Source: Apoda limacodes (Eukaryota; Arthropoda; Insecta; Lepidoptera; Limacodidae). From it: DNA of 64,000 bases. Position numbers and translations under genes: made by a program. The stretch spans positions 31,038,722-31,102,721 of the forward strand of contig OX291550.1 of NCBI GenBank assembly GCA_946406115.1, written 5' to 3'. Below are positions 32,601 through 42,384 of this stretch, one piece after another (position 1 is the first letter of the stretch; every line of letters starts with the position of its first letter). The notes below the pieces were generated by a model. The model worked only from the letters and a program-made list of their open reading frames with translations, searched no databases and had not been told where the DNA came from.

Positions 32601-33374
32601 GACTGCCCTTCGTAAACGTGCCAGATTCTGCACGTTGGACAAGGATGGAGCTGTATCCTCAAATGACCTTCTAAAAGCCAGCCATTCTTCACAATTGCCA
32701 TTGAAGTATGGAAGTTCGGTGAATCTGGATGCTGCTGCTGTGTCTGGAGCCTTTTCGGTGAGCTTAGCGATAGCTTGGGCCAGCTCTTGGATGTCGCTCT
32801 TCTTTTCTTTGGTTGGAGCTGGCCTTTCGTGATGATGTCTTCGCTTGTCCTGCCTCTCTTCAGTTTGGACAAGCCATTCCTCCACTTCATGGGTCCTTTC
32901 GAAGATCTCAATTTCTTCTTCTTCTTCGGACTCGGCTTCCACTTCTGCTAGCTTTAGTTTGGCTTGAGCCAGCTCAACTTCTTTACGAGCCAGCTCCATT
33001 CTAGCACGAGCCTCCGCTTGTCTTCTCTTGTTTGAGCGGACAGACTGCGTATCGATGTCACGGTTCTTCCTTTGGACTTGACCATTCGTTGTACCCTTTT
33101 CTTTGGGCAGCGGTGCAGGCGGTGGCAATGCAGGCCTGGCTGGTACTGCGTTGTTGGTGTCAGCTACGATATTCAGCTCCCCGGACTCTTCTGCACTGGT
33201 GCTGGGGGGGGCTGTCCTTATTGTCTTCGTAGACTGACTGGTGACGTCAGTACTAGTTTCGGTCGGCGTGCACTGGCTCCAATCTCTCGATGTACCGCTG
33301 CTCTCTTCAGTAGTCTTCGTCTGGGTTGACTCGGTCGTCTTGGAACGCGATGAATCGGATCTTGTGGTCGGCAT
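29646..33374 (-). CDS. BEL/Pao gag-protease-RT-RNase H polyprotein, 3' truncated
   Basis: From the ATG at 33374 (MPTTRSDSSR) there are 1242 codons. I prefer this start over the upstream ATG at 33434, which lies in the LTR. Order: acidic and Glu/Lys-rich N-terminus; Pao Gag region (about 215-390, with LPYFNGNCEEW); zinc knuckles (about 440-530, CFKCLRFRHSRLNC); aspartic protease with LLDEGSTVSLL (about 571) in place of the usual DSG/DTG, as in Pao proteases; RT with MADIQDMFLRI and YMDDYLQSF (about 978); RNase H with FTDASEEAYAAS (about 1156) and YWTDSSTVLQ. It then hits a stop. The expected RNase H end is missing, and integrase lies in another frame, so a frame-shifting internal deletion is inferred. 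Virus-like particles cannot be completed by this copy. Confidence 0.9.
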   Translation of the reverse strand: MPTTRSDSSRSKTTESTQTKTTEESSGTSRDWSQCTPTETSTDVTSQSTKTIRTAPPSTSAEESGELNIVADTNNAVPARPALPPPAPLPKEKGTTNGQVQRKNRDIDTQSVRSNKRRQAEARARMELARKEVELAQAKLKLAEVEAESEEEEEIEIFERTHEVEEWLVQTEERQDKRRHHHERPAPTKEKKSDIQELAQAIAKLTEKAPDTAAASRFTELPYFNGNCEEWLAFRRSFEDTAPSLSNVQNLARLRRAVQGKAREAVQSLLFTAEDPKEVMTGLEARFGRPGALALAELEKMKSLPRVNENPSDICQFASRVRNAVASIKALKKSQYLISPETLKSLTEKMPSSMKFRWFAYHRERRDEEMPELILLDAFLGLEADICGDFAPPEELRRTYKAVPPQPRKPWEPTSVPKRNWEPEHKPINNVREPPQERKKIACTGCEGDHYLLDCKTFKEADLNGKWDIAKKTRTCFKCLRFRHSRLNCKAPVCKKCGRWHHTSLHSEKPPNRAEAPGTSQCYQLGQQEGEEAEEKIASIHTTISNEKVYLKIMPVDVYGPKGHARVLALLDEGSTVSLLDSKVAEQIGVNGKKETLTIETVGGKIIKKNSSERLKIKIKGAYRRDKRAIELRTMEDLKLSQQKVAIEDIRNCQHLSAIKDQLVYDKEEPKLLIGQDNWGLIVTRRLKKGKKSEPVASLTSLGWVLHGCDAASTVAVHFVNHCRISNEEGINEIVRDFFKLESLGIEAKLPSHDSDRRALEVLEKTTKKLPDGQYETGLLWKKEDEVLPNNCKQAFRRLEIVEKKLDQNKEMKKEYEILMTNLLAKGYAEKAPRNSTDGRTFYLPHFAVEHPVKKKPRIIFDAAAKFQGKSLNDALLPGPDLLQSLFGVLLRFREGPIAIMADIQDMFLRIKIRQEDRDSLRFLWRGEKRKEKPEEYRMTSVIFGAASSPATAIYVMNKNAEEYQETRPAAVKAIKENHYMDDYLQSFQSVEEARRVSAEVKDIHERASFHLKGWASNNPEVLKGYREKNESANLELTKEEKTLGLRWLTEEDALAFNIGLRNTPTEILDGRRVPTKREVTSAVMSTFDPMGFATPVLIQGKKLIQEIWRTQIGWDEKIQEGQQEAWRKYIKEVATLDKLRIPRCISPCQREGQLHTFTDASEEAYAASVYWRTRGPEGETHVVLVAGKARVSPTKPVSIPRLELQAALLGSRLAATVEEELNLMVTQKTYWTDSSTVLQKN

Positions 33375-33401
33375 GTTGACGGCTTCTTTTTTCCCAAATC
33401 C

Positions 33402-33418
33402 GGCTCGACAGGACCAGA
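33402..33418 (-). promoter_or_regulatory. Candidate BEL primer-binding site
   Basis: TGGTCCTGTCGAGCCGG lies a few bases inside the 5' LTR on the minus strand. It begins with TGG, as expected for pairing with a tRNA CCA end. I could not match it to a specific tRNA from memory. Confidence 0.5.
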
Positions 33419-33804
33419 AAATTGTTACGAACACGCACAGCGGCGACGGGCGTAGGCTAGCTTCCTCGGTTGCTAAAACGAAGCTACGACAACGAAGCGC
33501 CGTAGAAATTAGACAACCGTACGGTAGCTAGCTACTAGACTAGGCCACTGACGTGTTTATAGTGGACTGTATGTTGTGGGCGACCGTATTGCGGGCCGGA
33601 CGGGTGAAGCCGGGTGTCGCACTTGTGAACCGCTGACCACGAAGATTTCTTGAGCGCAAAATAAAATAGCCGAAGTGAAGCTGAGTCTTCTTGTGAAGAA
33701 TTTATTTACACTAGAGCACTTATTTTACACTTAATTTCTAGCAGAGTTTCTTCCTTTTTCCTAGCAGCGTTTCTTGCTTGAACCTTCACTCTACAATTGA
33801 GCAC

Positions 33805-35967
33805 TTATTTTCTTGCAGAGTTTCTTTCTTGATTGTTGGTTCTTCCTTTCTTGGTTTCTTGCTGCGAACTGACGATGACCTTTTTTTTTTTCTGACGATA
33901 CGTTGTGGATTGCACAATTAATCGATTCGGGTGATTTTGCGTACGCTCGAAAAAGCGGACTGCCAAGTCTTTAAAATATTGGGGAATCGTGGGAAGTTCG
34001 AAGTCTCTGTGTAGGTCCGCATTGCGAACGTACCAAGAGGCTCCAGAAGCCGCTCTGAGAAAGCGGTTTTGAAGGGTCTGGAGTTTGTGGAGATTGCGCT
34101 TGGACAGCGCAAAGACTACGCTAGCATAAGCTAGTATGGGGCGGATACAAGTTGTGTAAAGATTTAGCTTATTTCTAAGCGACATCTTACTATACTTGCC
34201 TATCATGGGATAGAGACGGCCGAGGACAAAAGCGGCTCGGTCTCTGACTATTTTGGTGTGAGCTTGGAAGTTCAAACGACTATCCATGGTCACACCGAGA
34301 TATTTGGTCTTATTTTGCCAGGGAATGGCACGACCGAAGAGAGAAAGGGGAGTTGGCCGCGGAGGGCGGCCTAAGGAAAAGAGGACGGCAAAACTTTTGT
34401 CGGGATTCACCTCGATTCTCCATTTCCGAAACCACTCGCCTAGGGCGGTGATAGCGGGTTGGAGTCTCTCAGTGATTCGACTCACTTGCCTATCTGTGGT
34501 ATAGATAGCGGTATCGTCCGCAAAGAGGGCTAGATTTGTACCTATCGTTTTAGGGATATCGTTAGTGTACAGAAGGTACAAGATGGGGGCGAGCACGGAC
34601 CCTTGCGGGACTCCTGCTTCTATGGGACGGGGGGAAGAGAGAGTGCCTTCGACTTTGTAGCGAAAGCTACGATTCGACAAATAGTCTCGTATGATGAGCA
34701 CGAGACGATCTGGCAACTGAAAGTTGTACAGTTTAAAAATTAAACCGTTGTGCCAGACTTTGTCGAAAGCTTTCGCTACATCGAAGAAGACAGCGCCCGT
34801 GTGACGGGTCTTACCTAACGCTGGCTGAAAGCCAGTGAGAATATGTTCCGTTATGCGGAGGACTTGATGGACGCATGAGTGTTTGGCACGGAAGCCGAAC
34901 TGCTCGTCTATTAAAATGCCTCTGGAGACTATAGCGTTCCGTAGGCGGGCGAGAAGGAGGCGTTCATAGAGTTTACCAAGGGCCTTTAGTAAACTTATGG
35001 GGCGATAGGAGGACGGCTCGGTACGAGCTTTACCTGGCTTATGGATGCCTATAACAATTGCATCTTTCCATTGAGATGGAAAGATGCAATGTTCCATAGC
35101 AGCGTTAAAGATCGCTACTAGGAGGCAGACAAGGGGCAGAGTGAGGCGCTTTAGGATATCGTTAGAGATACCGTCCGCACCGGGGGACTTACGGGGGCGT
35201 AGGTCTTTGATGACCTGTACGACTTCGTCGACAGTGACAGGGGGCAGGGGGTCTTGTGGAGGCAGAGAAGTTCTGCGCTCCACTTCGCCGTCTACCTCGC
35301 GCACGTGGTCGGGATCGAAGGGCTGTGTGCTTAAGGCACATTGGGCTTGGAGGCTAGACGCTAGGCAATCCGCTTTTTCGTCGTCGTTGAACGCGGGAAC
35401 GTTGTTGGGACGAGATAACGGAGGGAGAGAGTTCGCGGTTTCGGACTTTAGAGCTCTGGCTAAGTGCCAATAAGTTTGGTGAGAAGGAGAAATGTTCTCC
35501 ATAAGATCACCGAAACGTTGGGCGCGAAGCTCAGCTACAGCGGTTCTTACACGGCGGTGTAAGTCGTTGAAGCGAGCTTTATTATCGATAGTGGGAGCGC
35601 GATCGCGAGCGCGGCGGGCCGCGTTACGCTCAGTCATTAGCGACCTGATGTGCTGAGGCAGGATTAGGTGGTGATAATCACCAACCGGCACTTGTCGTGA
35701 GCACTCGCCAACGGTGGCGGTCAGGTGGCTAGTGAGTGAGTCGATAGCTACGTTAAGATCGGTCGCGGATGAGATTACGTCGGGAACGCGGTCTAGATGT
35801 GGCGAGCTGGGATTTTCGAGCAATCGCCCAAATTTATCCCAGTCCGTCACGGTTCTAGTGTCGGGAGGAGAGTCCGAAGGGAAACCTAATCGGAGGACGA
35901 CAGGGCGGTGGTCCGAGTCAAGTTCGTCAAGCACGTCTATAGAGCGAAAGCTTAGCCTTACATTCTT
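33805..35967 (-). pseudogene. Duplicate Jockey-B ORF2, RT part only
   Basis: This is the first unit of the tandem duplication. It repeats the C-terminal ~710 residues of the ORF2 at 36636-39380 without a difference. It lacks ORF1 and most of the endonuclease, because the unit breaks off at 35967, and has no promoter of its own. The longest ATG-initiated frame starts at 35934 (MLDELDSDHRP), an internal methionine. Confidence 0.88.
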
Positions 35968-35969
35968 AA

Positions 35970-36265
35970 GCTGGTACTGCGTTGTTGGTGTCAGCTACGA
36001 TATTCAGCTCCCCGGACTCTTCTGCACTGGTGCTGGGGGGGGCTGTCCTTATTGTCTTCGTAGACTGACTGGTGACGTCAGTACTAGTTTCGGTCGGCGT
36101 GCACTGGCTCCAATCTCTCGATGTACCGCTGCTCTCTTCAGTAGTCTTCGTCTGGGTTGACTCGGTCGTCTTGGAACGCGATGAATCGGATCTTGTGGTC
36201 GGCATGTTGACGGCTTCTTTTTTCCCAAATCCGGCTCGACAGGACCAGAAAATTGTTACGAACAC
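35970..36265 (-). pseudogene. Duplicate gag N-terminus
   Basis: The first ~79 codons of BEL gag (from MPTTR, ATG at 36205) are repeated here. They end at once on a TAA formed at the duplication joint. It sits between the two Jockey-B pieces together with a copy of the LTR start (36254 onward). Confidence 0.88.
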
Positions 36266-36635
36266 GCACAGCGGCGACGGGCGTAGGCTAGCTTCCTCGG
36301 TTGCTAAAACGAAGCTACGACAACGAAGCGCCGTAGAAATTAGACAACCGTACGGTAGCTAGCTACTAGACTAGGCCACTGACGTGTTTATAGTGGACTG
36401 TATGTTGTGGGCGACCGTATTGCGGGCCGGACGGGTGAAGCCGGGTGTCGCACTTGTGAACCGCTGACCACGAAGATTTCTTGAGCGCAAAATAAAATAG
36501 CCGAAGTGAAGCTGAGTCTTCTTGTGAAGAATTTATTTACACTAGAGCACTTATTTTACACTTAATTTCTAGCAGAGTTTCTTCCTTTTTCCTAGCAGCG
36601 TTTCTTGCTTGAACCTTCACTCTACAATTGAGCAC

Positions 36636-39380
36636 TTATTTTCTTGCAGAGTTTCTTTCTTGATTGTTGGTTCTTCCTTTCTTGGTTTCTTGCTGCGAAC
36701 TGACGATGACCTTTTTTTTTTTCTGACGATACGTTGTGGATTGCACAATTAATCGATTCGGGTGATTTTGCGTACGCTCGAAAAAGCGGACTGCCAAGTC
36801 TTTAAAATATTGGGGAATCGTGGGAAGTTCGAAGTCTCTGTGTAGGTCCGCATTGCGAACGTACCAAGAGGCTCCAGAAGCCGCTCTGAGAAAGCGGTTT
36901 TGAAGGGTCTGGAGTTTGTGGAGATTGCGCTTGGACAGCGCAAAGACTACGCTAGCATAAGCTAGTATGGGGCGGATACAAGTTGTGTAAAGATTTAGCT
37001 TATTTCTAAGCGACATCTTACTATACTTGCCTATCATGGGATAGAGACGGCCGAGGACAAAAGCGGCTCGGTCTCTGACTATTTTGGTGTGAGCTTGGAA
37101 GTTCAAACGACTATCCATGGTCACACCGAGATATTTGGTCTTATTTTGCCAGGGAATGGCACGACCGAAGAGAGAAAGGGGAGTTGGCCGCGGAGGGCGG
37201 CCTAAGGAAAAGAGGACGGCAAAACTTTTGTCGGGATTCACCTCGATTCTCCATTTCCGAAACCACTCGCCTAGGGCGGTGATAGCGGGTTGGAGTCTCT
37301 CAGTGATTCGACTCACTTGCCTATCTGTGGTATAGATAGCGGTATCGTCCGCAAAGAGGGCTAGATTTGTACCTATCGTTTTAGGGATATCGTTAGTGTA
37401 CAGAAGGTACAAGATGGGGGCGAGCACGGACCCTTGCGGGACTCCTGCTTCTATGGGACGGGGGGAAGAGAGAGTGCCTTCGACTTTGTAGCGAAAGCTA
37501 CGATTCGACAAATAGTCTCGTATGATGAGCACGAGACGATCTGGCAACTGAAAGTTGTACAGTTTAAAAATTAAACCGTTGTGCCAGACTTTGTCGAAAG
37601 CTTTCGCTACATCGAAGAAGACAGCGCCCGTGTGACGGGTCTTACCTAACGCTGGCTGAAAGCCAGTGAGAATATGTTCCGTTATGCGGAGGACTTGATG
37701 GACGCATGAGTGTTTGGCACGGAAGCCGAACTGCTCGTCTATTAAAATGCCTCTGGAGACTATAGCGTTCCGTAGGCGGGCGAGAAGGAGGCGTTCATAG
37801 AGTTTACCAAGGGCCTTTAGTAAACTTATGGGGCGATAGGAGGACGGCTCGGTACGAGCTTTACCTGGCTTATGGATGCCTATAACAATTGCATCTTTCC
37901 ATTGAGATGGAAAGATGCAATGTTCCATAGCAGCGTTAAAGATCGCTACTAGGAGGCAGACAAGGGGCAGAGTGAGGCGCTTTAGGATATCGTTAGAGAT
38001 ACCGTCCGCACCGGGGGACTTACGGGGGCGTAGGTCTTTGATGACCTGTACGACTTCGTCGACAGTGACAGGGGGCAGGGGGTCTTGTGGAGGCAGAGAA
38101 GTTCTGCGCTCCACTTCGCCGTCTACCTCGCGCACGTGGTCGGGATCGAAGGGCTGTGTGCTTAAGGCACATTGGGCTTGGAGGCTAGACGCTAGGCAAT
38201 CCGCTTTTTCGTCGTCGTTGAACGCGGGAACGTTGTTGGGACGAGATAACGGAGGGAGAGAGTTCGCGGTTTCGGACTTTAGAGCTCTGGCTAAGTGCCA
38301 ATAAGTTTGGTGAGAAGGAGAAATGTTCTCCATAAGATCACCGAAACGTTGGGCGCGAAGCTCAGCTACAGCGGTTCTTACACGGCGGTGTAAGTCGTTG
38401 AAGCGAGCTTTATTATCGATAGTGGGAGCGCGATCGCGAGCGCGGCGGGCCGCGTTACGCTCAGTCATTAGCGACCTGATGTGCTGAGGCAGGATTAGGT
38501 GGTGATAATCACCAACCGGCACTTGTCGTGAGCACTCGCCAACGGTGGCGGTCAGGTGGCTAGTGAGTGAGTCGATAGCTACGTTAAGATCGGTCGCGGA
38601 TGAGATTACGTCGGGAACGCGGTCTAGATGTGGCGAGCTGGGATTTTCGAGCAATCGCCCAAATTTATCCCAGTCCGTCACGGTTCTAGTGTCGGGAGGA
38701 GAGTCCGAAGGGAAACCTAATCGGAGGACGACAGGGCGGTGGTCCGAGTCAAGTTCGTCAAGCACGTCTATAGAGCGAAAGCTTAGCCTTACATTCTTTA
38801 GAAGTGCTATGTCGAGTACGTCGGGGTTATTCCGAGTATTGTGGGGATAGTAAGTGGGCGTCATGGGAGCGATGATGTCAAAGTTTAGTCTGTCAACTAA
38901 ATCGTCGAGGAGTCTGCCTCTTTGTGAAGTTACAGAAGAGTTCCAGCGGCGATGCTTGCAATTTAGGTCGCCGGCAAGGATGACGGCGTCGCCTAAACTT
39001 AAGAGCGACTGAAGGTCGCTCTCGAGCAAGTCTTTTAGGGGAGAGAGATAGACCGATGCAATGATGATCGGCTGATGGCCGGATGCTTCTAAGTTCGTAA
39101 GCGGTGGAGGATCGATAGGGGAGCAATGCAGGGAGCGCCTGTAATAGATGAGAGTGCCTCCGAGATTGGAGGCAGTTCTATCATTACGGACGGTGCGATA
39201 GTTCGCGATCGAAGGGGTACGGACAGCGGGCTTTAGGAACGTTTCCTGGATGAGGAAGACGTCCGGTTTTTGGGACGAGAGGAATTGCGATAATTCCTCT
39301 CTTTGGTTGCGGAGACCGTTGGCGTTAAAATAGCCTATGGAGACGGACCGGGGTTTTTCGCGCGCGGTTGTGCAATCCAT
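36636..39380 (-). CDS. Jockey-B ORF2, endonuclease-reverse transcriptase
   Basis: The frame has 914 codons. Endonuclease motifs: GYFNANGL (about 15), LIQETFL, GDLNCKHRRWNS (about 140), DVLDIALL (about 190) and SDHRPVVLRLG (about 215). Reverse transcriptase: KSPGADGISND (about 457), HKPGKARTEPSSYRPISLL, FFDVAKAFDKVWH (about 590), AGVPQGSVLAPIL (about 648), FADDTAIY (about 675) and KYLGVTMDS (about 755). The start lies 7 bases after the ORF1 stop, suggesting reinitiation. The last ~28 codons are not element sequence: the frame passes through the A tail (Lys run) and continues into the BEL LTR before stopping. The domains look intact. Confidence 0.9.
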   Translation of the reverse strand: MDCTTAREKPRSVSIGYFNANGLRNQREELSQFLSSQKPDVFLIQETFLKPAVRTPSIANYRTVRNDRTASNLGGTLIYYRRSLHCSPIDPPPLTNLEASGHQPIIIASVYLSPLKDLLESDLQSLLSLGDAVILAGDLNCKHRRWNSSVTSQRGRLLDDLVDRLNFDIIAPMTPTYYPHNTRNNPDVLDIALLKNVRLSFRSIDVLDELDSDHRPVVLRLGFPSDSPPDTRTVTDWDKFGRLLENPSSPHLDRVPDVISSATDLNVAIDSLTSHLTATVGECSRQVPVGDYHHLILPQHIRSLMTERNAARRARDRAPTIDNKARFNDLHRRVRTAVAELRAQRFGDLMENISPSHQTYWHLARALKSETANSLPPLSRPNNVPAFNDDEKADCLASSLQAQCALSTQPFDPDHVREVDGEVERRTSLPPQDPLPPVTVDEVVQVIKDLRPRKSPGADGISNDILKRLTLPLVCLLVAIFNAAMEHCIFPSQWKDAIVIGIHKPGKARTEPSSYRPISLLKALGKLYERLLLARLRNAIVSRGILIDEQFGFRAKHSCVHQVLRITEHILTGFQPALGKTRHTGAVFFDVAKAFDKVWHNGLIFKLYNFQLPDRLVLIIRDYLSNRSFRYKVEGTLSSPRPIEAGVPQGSVLAPILYLLYTNDIPKTIGTNLALFADDTAIYTTDRQVSRITERLQPAITALGEWFRKWRIEVNPDKSFAVLFSLGRPPRPTPLSLFGRAIPWQNKTKYLGVTMDSRLNFQAHTKIVRDRAAFVLGRLYPMIGKYSKMSLRNKLNLYTTCIRPILAYASVVFALSKRNLHKLQTLQNRFLRAASGASWYVRNADLHRDFELPTIPQYFKDLAVRFFERTQNHPNRLIVQSTTYRQKKKKVIVSSQQETKKGRTNNQERNSARK

Positions 39381-39387
39381 TTTGGTT

Positions 39388-41319
39388 CTAAGGTTTTGGG
39401 GCTACCCTGCGGAGGGCGGCAAAGAAATCGCGATGCTTAGCCATGAAGCTGAGCATTTGAGTGAAATCGGTGATCTGTACGTATTCGGCGTACACGATCT
39501 CGAAATTGGCCGCGTCGAAGGCCCAAGAAATCTCGGCGAGAATGCCGAGGTGCTGCTGCTGCTCGGCCGTGTGAACGGCGTTGCAGGGCAGCGCGAAAGA
39601 GGGGCGCGGGGGGGCAAGGCGCGTATGCGCGAGAGGTGCGGGAGCACTTCTCATAGGCGCTGGACGCGGAATGTCCCGAGACATGAGAGGGGCGGGGTAG
39701 GGAATACCCGTAACTGAGACGGGCCCGGGGAGAGTAGACAAAAGTTTGTCTGTCTTCTTTGATTTGGACGCGACGACTAGCGCTGGAGGACGGCTCCAGG
39801 CGTTGACAGCGGGGAGAGGTGCAGGCACGAGCGGAGCCTGTTGGCGGGGGGCGGGGGGACGCGATTTACCCTGTTTGGGTTTACGCGAGCTCTGTTTGGG
39901 AGCTTTGGGGCACCCGCGGTAATTCGCTGGGTGGCCTTCACTCCCACAGAGTACGCAAGCGACCGGGTCGGATGCGTTAGAGCGATCGCGATCACAGTCC
40001 GGAGTGGCGTGATCGCGTAAACATTTGACGCAGCGCGGTCTGCGTCTGCAGTTGCGCTGCGCGTGGCCATATAGCTGGCATCTGTGGCATTGGCTAGGGT
40101 TCGACCGCTTGTGCGGAGTCTCGACCCTGATGCCTTTGAGGCTGCAAACATCTTTAATATTAAAGATGGCTTTGCCTTCTTTTGTCAGGTCTAGTATTAC
40201 GAGCACCATGTCGTAGCACTCTGACTTATTTCGGCCATTGTACATACGATGTACTTCCCGTACGGGGAGGCCTTGGACGATTAAGTCGTCCTGGACAGTC
40301 TTGGTGGAGAATTCCCTAGGGACTCCCCTTATGACTGCCCTTAAAACGCGTTCCTCGGCCAATGAGTACGTGTGGTACTCATATTTTTGAGCCGTGAGGA
40401 AGGCCGTCAGATTTCGGAAATCTGACGGTGTCGGGACCTGCACTTTGATGCCGCGCTCGGCATCATTGCGGGCGTGCGTATAATTGATACGCTTGGCCTT
40501 CATAGCGTTAGCAATGTTCGGCCAGGCCCCTTTGTCTTTGATGACAATCGGGGGCGGAGATTTTTCCTTCCGTCCCGAAGTGGGACAGTCGGACTGCGAA
40601 GAGGTGGCGGCGGGGGGGGTTGTGTCCATGGCGGCTAGCTCAGGGCTGGCCGCCGAGGTGGACGGGGACGGGGACGCGGAAGCGCTAGGCGCTTTGAGGC
40701 GTTTAGCCTCAGAGTCGGAGGGAGGAGGAGTAGAAGACTCCAGAGCGGATGCCGCCGAAGCCTTTTTAGACTTGGCGGACTTCTTCCGTTTTTTACCCTT
40801 TTTGGTTCCCAGGCCAACCACTTTGAAGCCTTCGTCGTCGTCAGACAACGCCGACTCAGCGGACATTACGACTGCTGGAGACCGGGGTGCGGTTTCGGAG
40901 GTTGCGGGGGGCGGGGTAGCGAGAGACCGAGAAAGGGTCTCATCGGCTACCGGAGTGGGGGGGTGATTGGGCACAGGGGCCCGAAGAGCGCGGCGAGCGA
41001 CACGCGGGTCGCGATGGCGGGGTTCGCGGGAGAGAGAGCGCGAACGAGTGCGGGAGCGAGAGCGCGAGCGAGAGAGCGAGCGAAACGCGGAACGCGGCGA
41101 CAACAGGGAGGGTATCGACTTGTCGTACGCAATGTGGGCAGCCACATCCTCTGAAATGCAGGATTGGACCAAATCTGAGTGTTCACGAAGGCATGCCCTT
41201 ATGAACGCCCCTATTTGGTCCCGGGACATGCCGGTGAGTAATTCAGCCATCGCGCGGGAGTGGCCGAGGTGTCGCTTTTGAGTACCTAGTGACTCCCCAC
41301 CATTGCTGGCGAGGAGCAA
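39388..41319 (-). CDS. Jockey-B ORF1, Gag-like zinc-knuckle protein
   Basis: The 643-residue ORF1 is the nucleic-acid-binding partner of ORF2. An Arg/Ser dipeptide region occurs at about 76-110 (RSLSRSRSRSRTRSRSLS), followed by a Pro/Ser/Ala-rich stretch and a Lys-rich patch (KKGKKRKKSAKSKK). The conserved region before the knuckles (about 270-405) is followed by three Cys knuckles at about 409-490 (CHRCQLYGHAQRNC, CVKCLRDHATPDC, CVLCGSEGHPANYRGC). The frame is intact. The first Met is at 41319; an internal Met in MAELLTGM, about 22 codons in, is also possible. Confidence 0.87.
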   Translation of the reverse strand: MLLASNGGESLGTQKRHLGHSRAMAELLTGMSRDQIGAFIRACLREHSDLVQSCISEDVAAHIAYDKSIPSLLSPRSAFRSLSRSRSRSRTRSRSLSREPRHRDPRVARRALRAPVPNHPPTPVADETLSRSLATPPPATSETAPRSPAVVMSAESALSDDDEGFKVVGLGTKKGKKRKKSAKSKKASAASALESSTPPPSDSEAKRLKAPSASASPSPSTSAASPELAAMDTTPPAATSSQSDCPTSGRKEKSPPPIVIKDKGAWPNIANAMKAKRINYTHARNDAERGIKVQVPTPSDFRNLTAFLTAQKYEYHTYSLAEERVLRAVIRGVPREFSTKTVQDDLIVQGLPVREVHRMYNGRNKSECYDMVLVILDLTKEGKAIFNIKDVCSLKGIRVETPHKRSNPSQCHRCQLYGHAQRNCRRRPRCVKCLRDHATPDCDRDRSNASDPVACVLCGSEGHPANYRGCPKAPKQSSRKPKQGKSRPPAPRQQAPLVPAPLPAVNAWSRPPALVVASKSKKTDKLLSTLPGPVSVTGIPYPAPLMSRDIPRPAPMRSAPAPLAHTRLAPPRPSFALPCNAVHTAEQQQHLGILAEISWAFDAANFEIVYAEYVQITDFTQMLSFMAKHRDFFAALRRVAPKP

Positions 41320-42030
41320 GAATACCTTAATGTGGCCAGGCGCCCCGCAGTGCTACGGATTGCCTGGTGTGTACCTAACTCCTACTCCTACGGCCGGGGT
41401 TACGTTGTCACCGTTAGGTTTCCCCCCAGCAACGAGACGTTTATGAACGAGAAACTTTTAGGTAGACCGCAACTCTGAAAAGAGCTATACGATCTCACCC
41501 ACCAGCCTTTGAGCACTCGGAACTGGATTTCTACAAACTAAAACGCAATCGACACTTAAAACGCGTAAATGCACGGAGCGGCGAACCGCTGAAGCGGAAA
41601 TACTACGCTAGCGATTTAACACAAAGCCGGACTCAGACCGGGCGAACCGGTAACAGTCAAAGAGGCAAGCGAGGGTCACCGCTATGCGTAGTAGTTCCGT
41701 GACTACGAGAACACACACTCACGCACAAAAACACACAGTATCGCTTCGATAAACACTCGGTTATGGGCGCGTTGAAGAACGCACAAACACACCCAGCGCG
41801 GGCCGAGAGCGATTTCCCAGCCAATACACACTGCCGAGCAGCGCTTCAACACACAGGCCGATTTTCCAAGAATTGCGGGCAATAAACCAAACAACAATTC
41901 GAGGTCGTCAGCGCTGAGGCAAAACACCACCCAGGAATGCGCACCAACTGAGTCACCACACACGGAGCACACTGAGAGCACTTGACGCTCGAAAACACGA
42001 CCGCACAACACGAGAGTCGAATCGGGAATG
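41320..42030 (-). other. Jockey-B 5' UTR
   Basis: About 710 bp between the element start and the ORF1 start, GC-richer than the surrounding LTR. Non-LTR elements of this clade usually carry an internal promoter here, but I see no certain initiator or downstream element. Confidence 0.6.
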
Positions 42031-42384
42031 TGACGATGACCGCTGGATCGCTCGAGTTTTAAACAATTTCGAACAAAGCGGCAGGCCATAAAATTACCGT
42101 TACGGTTGTAAACTATAGCTAGACTACTCTTACAATTCTTGCTGTCCTTGTCTACAACTCGTTTGTATGGAGGTACATGTTTTTGTTATTTTAAAATATA
42201 AAAATGAATTTTCTCTATATGACAATTACTTTCTACAGATGGATATTAATTTTACAAACATTATGAAATAGAATTCATACAAATATCTCACAAACTGTGG
42301 CTTTAAGAGCCAAAAAATGCAAAGGGCGTCTCGCAAGCGTATTGCTTATAATTTCAAAATTCACGCCCCGCCTAGTAGCTCCAC

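Larger units (their letters stand above)
33139..38798. repeat. 2.83-kb tandem duplication (gag, LTR start, Jockey-B 3' part)
   Basis: 33139-35967 reappears as 35970-38798, an offset of 2831 bp, with the two bases AA (35968-35969) at the joint. Every part compared is identical, including the 11-T run at the Jockey-B tail and all derived reading frames. The unit spans the N-terminal part of gag, 458 bp of LTR and the 3' 2.1 kb of Jockey-B. The breakpoints fall inside coding sequence of both elements, so this is a rearrangement after all insertions, or an assembly artefact. Confidence 0.9.
36712..42030 (-). mobile_element. Jockey-B non-LTR retrotransposon
   Basis: The 5.3-kb element on the minus strand is flanked by an 11-bp duplication TGACGATGACC at 42031-42041 and at 36701-36711 (also 33870-33880 in the duplicate). 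Its 3' end is an 11-base A tail (T run on the plus strand). Layout: ~710-bp 5' UTR (42030-41320), ORF1, ORF2, A tail. There is practically no 3' UTR. ORF2 resembles the Jockey clade but is clearly a different family from Jockey-A. Unlike Jockey-A it has ordinary poly(A). Confidence 0.9.

Noticed and set aside
29695..33531. Several plus-strand open frames of 60-150 codons
   Set aside because: They are antisense shadows of BEL gag-pol, rich in Ser and Leu from complemented codons.
40484..41281. Plus-strand Ala/Gly/Arg-rich frames
   Set aside because: Antisense to Jockey-B ORF1. The Arg/Ser and Pro-rich coding strand explains them.
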